Shown piece after piece: positions 60,510 to 64,000 of a DNA stretch of 64,000 bases (position 1 is the stretch's first letter; every line of letters starts with the position of its first letter). The notes beneath the pieces were generated by a model that saw only the letters and a list, made by a program, of their open reading frames with translations, did not search any database and was not told where the DNA came from. A program made the translations under genes and the position numbers. The stretch spans positions 119,273 through 183,272 of the forward strand of contig NZ_RJZE01000018.1 of NCBI RefSeq assembly GCF_003986935.1, written 5' to 3'. Source of the stretch: Paraburkholderia kururiensis JCM 10599 = LMG 19447 (GTDB lineage: Bacteria > Pseudomonadota > Gammaproteobacteria > Burkholderiales > Burkholderiaceae).

Positions 60510-61736
60510 ATGATGATTGCCGCTGCTTGTTCAATCCGCGCGCGCTCCTCGCGCGTGTTTCAAGTCCTGCATCACCGCGCGCTGATCGCGGACCCCGGGC
60601 TGCTGCGTCTTCGCAATGCCGCACGCTCGGCGCTTGCGACCCTGGCCACTGCCGTGCTCGCCTCAGGCTGGGCGCTACGTCACCATCAATCTCTTACCGT
60701 GGCCGCCCTTGGCGTGCTGTTCGCGATGATCGCGCCGCTCTTTCTGCGTGACGCGCGATGGTCGAACTGGATGGTCTCGCTCGGCTGGCTCTATGCCTCG
60801 ACCTGCGCGTGCTTTGTGGCGTCCGCGGCGGTGGCCGCGCAACCGGCCATGCGTGCCGCCGGCCTTCTGTTCGTGGTGTTCGCGGGCATGCTGTACCAGC
60901 GCAGCGGGCCGCGCGCGATTGGCTGCGCCATGCTCGCGCTGGTCGCTTTTTACCTCGGGCTGTACCTGCATCCACAGCCTGCCGCAGTGGTCGAGATGCT
61001 CGCTGTGTCGGCCTGTGCGCCCGCCGTCGTGACGTTCGTGTCGCGCGTCCTTATTCCCGTGAAGCCGCGTGGGGCGTCGTCCATGTGGCCGCTGACCACG
61101 CGCGCCGTAGCGCGCGGCATGCTGCGTACAGTGGCGCGCTTCAATCGCTCGGCGCGGCGTGGCCGTTGTGTTCTGCGTGCGCTATGGCGACGCGAAGAGG
61201 CCGTGCTCGTCGCGCTCATCGCGCTCGCGCATCGCGGACGCGCGCTCGCATGGCTACCCGCCATACCCGCGACCCTTGCGGCGGCGCTGGCGATGCTGAT
61301 TGGCAGCGGGTTGTCGGAAGAGCGCTGGATGTGGGCGGTCATCAGCACGTTCGTGGTGTTCCTCGGCACCACATCGCGCGAGCACACCATCAGCCGTGTG
61401 ATGCAGCGCCTCGCGGGAACGCTTGCCGGGGCGCTTGTGAGCGCACTCGTCGTGACCGCGTTCCGGCACACGCCGGGCGTGCTCGCGGCAGCCATGGTGC
61501 TGTCTGTGTTCGGCTGGGCCTATTACATCTTCCACGCCTACGCGCGAGGCGTCTTCTTCATCACAGTGCTCGTGGGGCTGGTCTATGGGTCGCTCGGCTT
61601 CGAGATCGTGCCGCTCGCACGGCTGCGTGTGGAGGAAGTCGTGGCGGGGTGCCTGATCTCGCTGGCGGTCGCGGTGCTCATGATGCCTTCGGCGGCGGCG
61701 CGGCGCGTGCAGCCTGGCGTGGCGGCGGGGCAATAG
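60510..61736 (+). CDS. FUSC-family inner-membrane protein
   Basis: The 408-residue membrane protein has two blocks of hydrophobic helices (about 35-165 and 240-390) around a cytoplasmic segment (about 170-235), with LAAALAMLIGSGLSEERWMW, FVVFLGTTSREHTISRVMQR and LAGTLAGALVSALVVTAFRH. This is the fusaric acid resistance/aromatic acid efflux-like FUSC pattern, close to the FUSC_2 group. It may export a small organic acid or only be structurally related. Two adjacent ATGs at 60510 and 60513 can start it; no partner membrane-fusion protein is adjacent. Confidence 0.8.
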   Translation: MMIAAACSIRARSSRVFQVLHHRALIADPGLLRLRNAARSALATLATAVLASGWALRHHQSLTVAALGVLFAMIAPLFLRDARWSNWMVSLGWLYASTCACFVASAAVAAQPAMRAAGLLFVVFAGMLYQRSGPRAIGCAMLALVAFYLGLYLHPQPAAVVEMLAVSACAPAVVTFVSRVLIPVKPRGASSMWPLTTRAVARGMLRTVARFNRSARRGRCVLRALWRREEAVLVALIALAHRGRALAWLPAIPATLAAALAMLIGSGLSEERWMWAVISTFVVFLGTTSREHTISRVMQRLAGTLAGALVSALVVTAFRHTPGVLAAAMVLSVFGWAYYIFHAYARGVFFITVLVGLVYGSLGFEIVPLARLRVEEVVAGCLISLAVAVLMMPSAAARRVQPGVAAGQ

Positions 61737-61816
61737 GAACTGCGGGAACTGCGCCGCCCGTTGCATCCCTGTCTTGATAGACTTGCGCTTCCAGAAAAAT
61801 CAGACGGGGAAAACGC

Positions 61817-62908
61817 GTGAGCCTCGACGAATACTACAGACGGCTCGAGCTGTCGGGCACGGCGTCGCCGGCGGACATCAAACGCGCATACCGGCGGCTG
61901 CGGGCGAAGTACCATCCGGACCGCAACAAGGGGCGGGAGTCGACCGTCGAGCCGGTGTTCAAGCGCGTGCAGGAAGCGTTCGAGATCCTGATGGGCACGC
62001 GCGAGGCGCCGGCGTCGCCCGCGTCCGCGAGAGCCCCGGCAGCAAGGCCGGCCAAAGACCCGGCCAAAGGCAGCGGTAATGAAGACCGCGGCAGAGAAAG
62101 TGGCAGAGACAGCGGCAGAGACAGCGGCAAAGACAGCAGCAAGGAAACCGCAGCGCACGCGGCCGCGCGCGAGTTTCGCCACGGACCGCCGATGCGCGGT
62201 GCGAACTGCCTCGTCGAACTCTTCGTGCCACTTGAAGCGGCCATTCACGGCGGCGCCGTCGAGGCCAGCTATCCCGTGAATGTCTCGTGCCGTGAGTGTG
62301 GCCAGTCCCGTCGGTCTCGCGCATCGGCCTTCGGCTGTACGGCTTGCGACGGCAGCGGCCTGACGTCTCACGGCGCGCGCTGCGCCGCGTGCGCGGGAAC
62401 GGGCCGGCCGCTGGGCGGGCGCCTGTGTGCCGCGTGCGCCGGCACAGGCGTGACGAGCGAGCGCAAATCACAGACCGTGCCGGTGCCCGCAGGCGCGTGG
62501 GATGGACAGCGGCTCGTGGTGGAAGGCGGCGGCCAGCCGGGCGTGAACGGTGGCGCGCCGGGCGATGCGATCTTTTCTGTTGCGATCGTCTGCGGTTCCG
62601 CGTTCCGGCGCGACGGGCTGAATCTGGCCTGCGAGATCGAAGTGGATTTCGTCACCGCGACGCTGGGCGGTCCTTTTGAGACGCAGGTGCTGGGCCACCC
62701 GCTGCAACTCGCGATTACGCCGAACGCCCAGCCGGGCAGCACGATCCGGCTGCGCGGGCAGGGCCTTGCGGATCGTCACGGCAAGCGCGGCGACCTCACG
62801 CTGCAAGTTGTGCTGGGCATGCCGGCTGCCGTCGAGTGTCTGAGCGACGAGGAGCGGCATCAATTGCGCAAGATGTTTGCGGATGCCCGGCGGCGGCTTC
62901 GCGCGTGA
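61817..62908 (+). CDS. DnaJ-like co-chaperone with zinc-finger and C-terminal domains
   Basis: The 363-residue protein has an N-terminal J domain (about 1-65, with RRLRAKYHPDRNKG carrying the HPD motif), a low-complexity Gly/Arg/Asp/Ser linker (about 85-120), a DnaJ-type zinc region with CxxC motifs (CRECG, CTACDGSG, CAACAGTG, CAACAGTG; about 158-210), and a beta-rich C-terminal substrate domain (VPVPAGAWDGQRLVVEGGG; LRGQGLADRHGKRGDL). It stimulates Hsp70. It is not beside dnaK, so it is an additional specialised DnaJ rather than the housekeeping copy. The GTG at 61817 is supported by the J domain starting at once. Confidence 0.86.
   Translation: MSLDEYYRRLELSGTASPADIKRAYRRLRAKYHPDRNKGRESTVEPVFKRVQEAFEILMGTREAPASPASARAPAARPAKDPAKGSGNEDRGRESGRDSGRDSGKDSSKETAAHAAAREFRHGPPMRGANCLVELFVPLEAAIHGGAVEASYPVNVSCRECGQSRRSRASAFGCTACDGSGLTSHGARCAACAGTGRPLGGRLCAACAGTGVTSERKSQTVPVPAGAWDGQRLVVEGGGQPGVNGGAPGDAIFSVAIVCGSAFRRDGLNLACEIEVDFVTATLGGPFETQVLGHPLQLAITPNAQPGSTIRLRGQGLADRHGKRGDLTLQVVLGMPAAVECLSDEERHQLRKMFADARRRLRA
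62090..62137 (+). repeat. 12-base tandem repeat, four units, in the DnaJ-like gene
   Basis: The consensus GGCAGAGACAGC is repeated four times with few changes, encoding GRES-GRDS-GRDS-GKDS in the linker. The period is a multiple of three, so copy number can change without shifting the frame. Confidence 0.8.
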
Positions 62909-63620
62909 CGACGAAGGTTGGGACGTGAACACGGTGGATTGTCGATGCGGTACTCGTCGTGGTGCCCATCGCTGTGTTCGCATTCATCCAGCCGCTGCGT
63001 GTCGCGGTGCGCGCCGAGCGTAGCAGGGCAGCGCGCTGGCTTGCAGCATGCCGAAGAGGTGCGCGAGAGATTTCCGCCGAAATGATGCCTGCCTCAGAAG
63101 GCGGGTACGGGCGTGTAGGCGAACCAGACGGCACGCAACTGTTCGGGGTGCTGGCCAGTCGTGGGGTACCGGATTCCATCGATATCCTGCGCGCGGGCCG
63201 CTGTTGTCCGGCAGCGCTTCTTGTGCTTCGGAATTTGAACAGGTTGTGCTCCCGCGTTTAGGGGATTCATGCTCGAGAGCGACTGCCGGGCGGCTACCTC
63301 CCCACGTTGAGAACAGGCTCGCACGTTGGTGGTGATCATGGCCGGGATTAATGGCTCATGCGCGTCGCCCATTGAGCAGAATGCCAGGCGCTCGGTTTGA
63401 GCGCTTGCCGCTATCTCACTACAGAAAAACAGGCGCTCCATTTGGCAGCATGCATTGGGCATGGCCTTTGCCCGGCATGGCCGCGCGCTGCAAAGGCTGA
63501 CAGCGCACATTGACCATTATTGACAATATTACGTGTCGTTCCCGGTAGGTTTGTCCGCCTTGAAACGTGCGAATTAATCTGCTTCGCATCGCTCTTTTAA
63601 ACCGGACGAGGATGCGCGGA
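62909..63620. other. Intergenic stretch before VgrG
   Basis: 712 bases without a supported gene. A minus-strand frame at 63094-63510 ends in a plausible peptide (GIRYPTTGQHPEQLRAVWFA) and could be the remnant of a small gene, but its upstream part is Cys- and Arg-rich and unconvincing. TTGACA at 63520 is a possible -35 box for vgrG without a good -10. Confidence 0.4.
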
Positions 63621-64000
63621 ATGAATACCCCCGCAAAGCGTTTTACCGATGCGCTGCTTCACCCGGGCGCACGCCTGACCCAGTATCTCAGGCTGTGGAT
63701 CGGCGCTCACGAACACGATCTCGATGTGCTCGACTTCAAGGTGCGCGGCGGCTTCTGCAAGGACTACGTGGTCAGTGTGACGGTCACGTCGCCGCGGCTC
63801 GATATCGACGGCAGCGACTACGTTGGCCGGCGCGCGGGCCTGCAGATCGACGAGCGCGCAGCAGTGCCGTCGACCACCTGGGCCACGCCAGTCGATCATG
63901 CCGCGGCTACCTTCAACGGCGTGGTGACGCGCTGGAAGCGCATCCGCACGAGCCGCGACGAGGCGGCCTACGAGCTGCGCATCGAGCCGCGCTTTGCGGC
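63621..64000 (+). CDS. Type VI secretion VgrG spike protein, N-terminal fragment (cut by window edge)
   Basis: 126 codons to the window end without a stop. The start MNTPAKRFTDALLHPGARLT leads to LRLWIGAHEHDLDVLDFKVR, DYVVSVTVTSPRLDIDGSDY and ATFNGVVTRWKRIRTSRDEA, YELRIEPRFA, the usual opening of VgrG with its gp44/gp27-like barrel. VgrG trimers tip the T6SS tube and often carry effector domains at the C-terminus, which is outside the window. GAGGA eight bases before selects the ATG at 63621 over the one at 63612. Confidence 0.85.
   Translation, partial: MNTPAKRFTDALLHPGARLTQYLRLWIGAHEHDLDVLDFKVRGGFCKDYVVSVTVTSPRLDIDGSDYVGRRAGLQIDERAAVPSTTWATPVDHAAATFNGVVTRWKRIRTSRDEAAYELRIEPRFA

Noticed and set aside
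1..64000. CRISPR arrays, tRNA or rRNA genes, insertion sequences, prophage
   Set aside because: I looked for regularly spaced repeats, cloverleaf-like ends, transposase motifs and phage structural genes and found none.

Overview
The window is a piece of a high-GC chromosome or megaplasmid from a beta-proteobacterium, most likely Paraburkholderia, Caballeronia or Burkholderia. This is inferred from the GC-rich codon use, the OmpC-type porin ending in Phe, the dense AraC/LysR/IclR regulators and the aromatic catabolic content. I see no tRNA, rRNA, CRISPR array, insertion sequence or phage gene.

Layout. (1) 1-1.4 kb: a cut small membrane gene, an ECF sigma factor and a DUF2501 exported protein. 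(2) 1.6-9.1 kb: an mhp cluster for 3-(3-hydroxyphenyl)propionate, with divergent mhpR and then mhpA, B, D, F, E, C. (3) 9.1-14.4 kb: an hca cluster, with divergent hcaR and then hcaE, F, C, B, D. Regions 2 and 3 together should take 3-phenylpropionate or cinnamate to central metabolites. (4) 14.5-18.4 kb: a short YadA-anchor protein and two chemoreceptors. (5) 18.9-26.1 kb: an NCS1 permease, a VOC protein, a phytoene-desaturase-like flavoprotein, a LysR and an AraC regulator, and a porin. (6) 26.3-29.8 kb: SDR, StyA-like flavin monooxygenase, flavin reductase and a cyclase-family hydrolase of isatin-hydrolase type, closed by a terminator and followed by a convergent AraC gene. (7) 31.4-42.5 kb: an indolepyruvate-oxidoreductase-type two-subunit enzyme, a thioesterase, an FAD-monooxygenase/old-yellow-enzyme fusion, a gentisate-dioxygenase-like bicupin, an FAH-family hydrolase, a nitrilase, a maleate isomerase and a MarR regulator. 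(8) 42.5-46.5 kb: flavin reductase, LysR, two SDRs and an HxlR regulator. (9) 46.9-53.5 kb: a large ATPase-type regulator, a MASE-type histidine kinase and a VpsR-like sigma-54 activator. (10) 54-62.9 kb: exopolysaccharide-linked genes (undecaprenyl-phosphate sugar transferase, UDP-glucose pyrophosphorylase), a GlxA-type regulator, an unrecognised gene, a YnfA-type protein, a FUSC-family membrane protein and a DnaJ-like protein. (11) the 5' end of a VgrG gene at the right edge.

The most exciting reading joins regions 6 and 7. Every gene can be placed on one route: indole to isatin (StyA/StyB-like plus SDR), isatin to isatinate (cyclase-type hydrolase), isatinate (2-aminophenylglyoxylate) to 2-aminobenzoyl-CoA (the 2-oxoacid oxidoreductase, which would make a CoA ligase unnecessary), 5-hydroxylation on CoA, thioester hydrolysis to 5-hydroxyanthranilate, gentisate-like ring cleavage to an amide, hydrolysis to pyruvate and maleamate, amide hydrolysis by the nitrilase-family enzyme, and isomerisation of maleate to fumarate. 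This is inference from family membership and gene order; no step is proven by sequence. A conserved roughly 69-base element upstream of both the NCS1 operon and the porin, with a weaker copy before the SDR-styA operon, suggests that regions 5 and 6 share one regulator.
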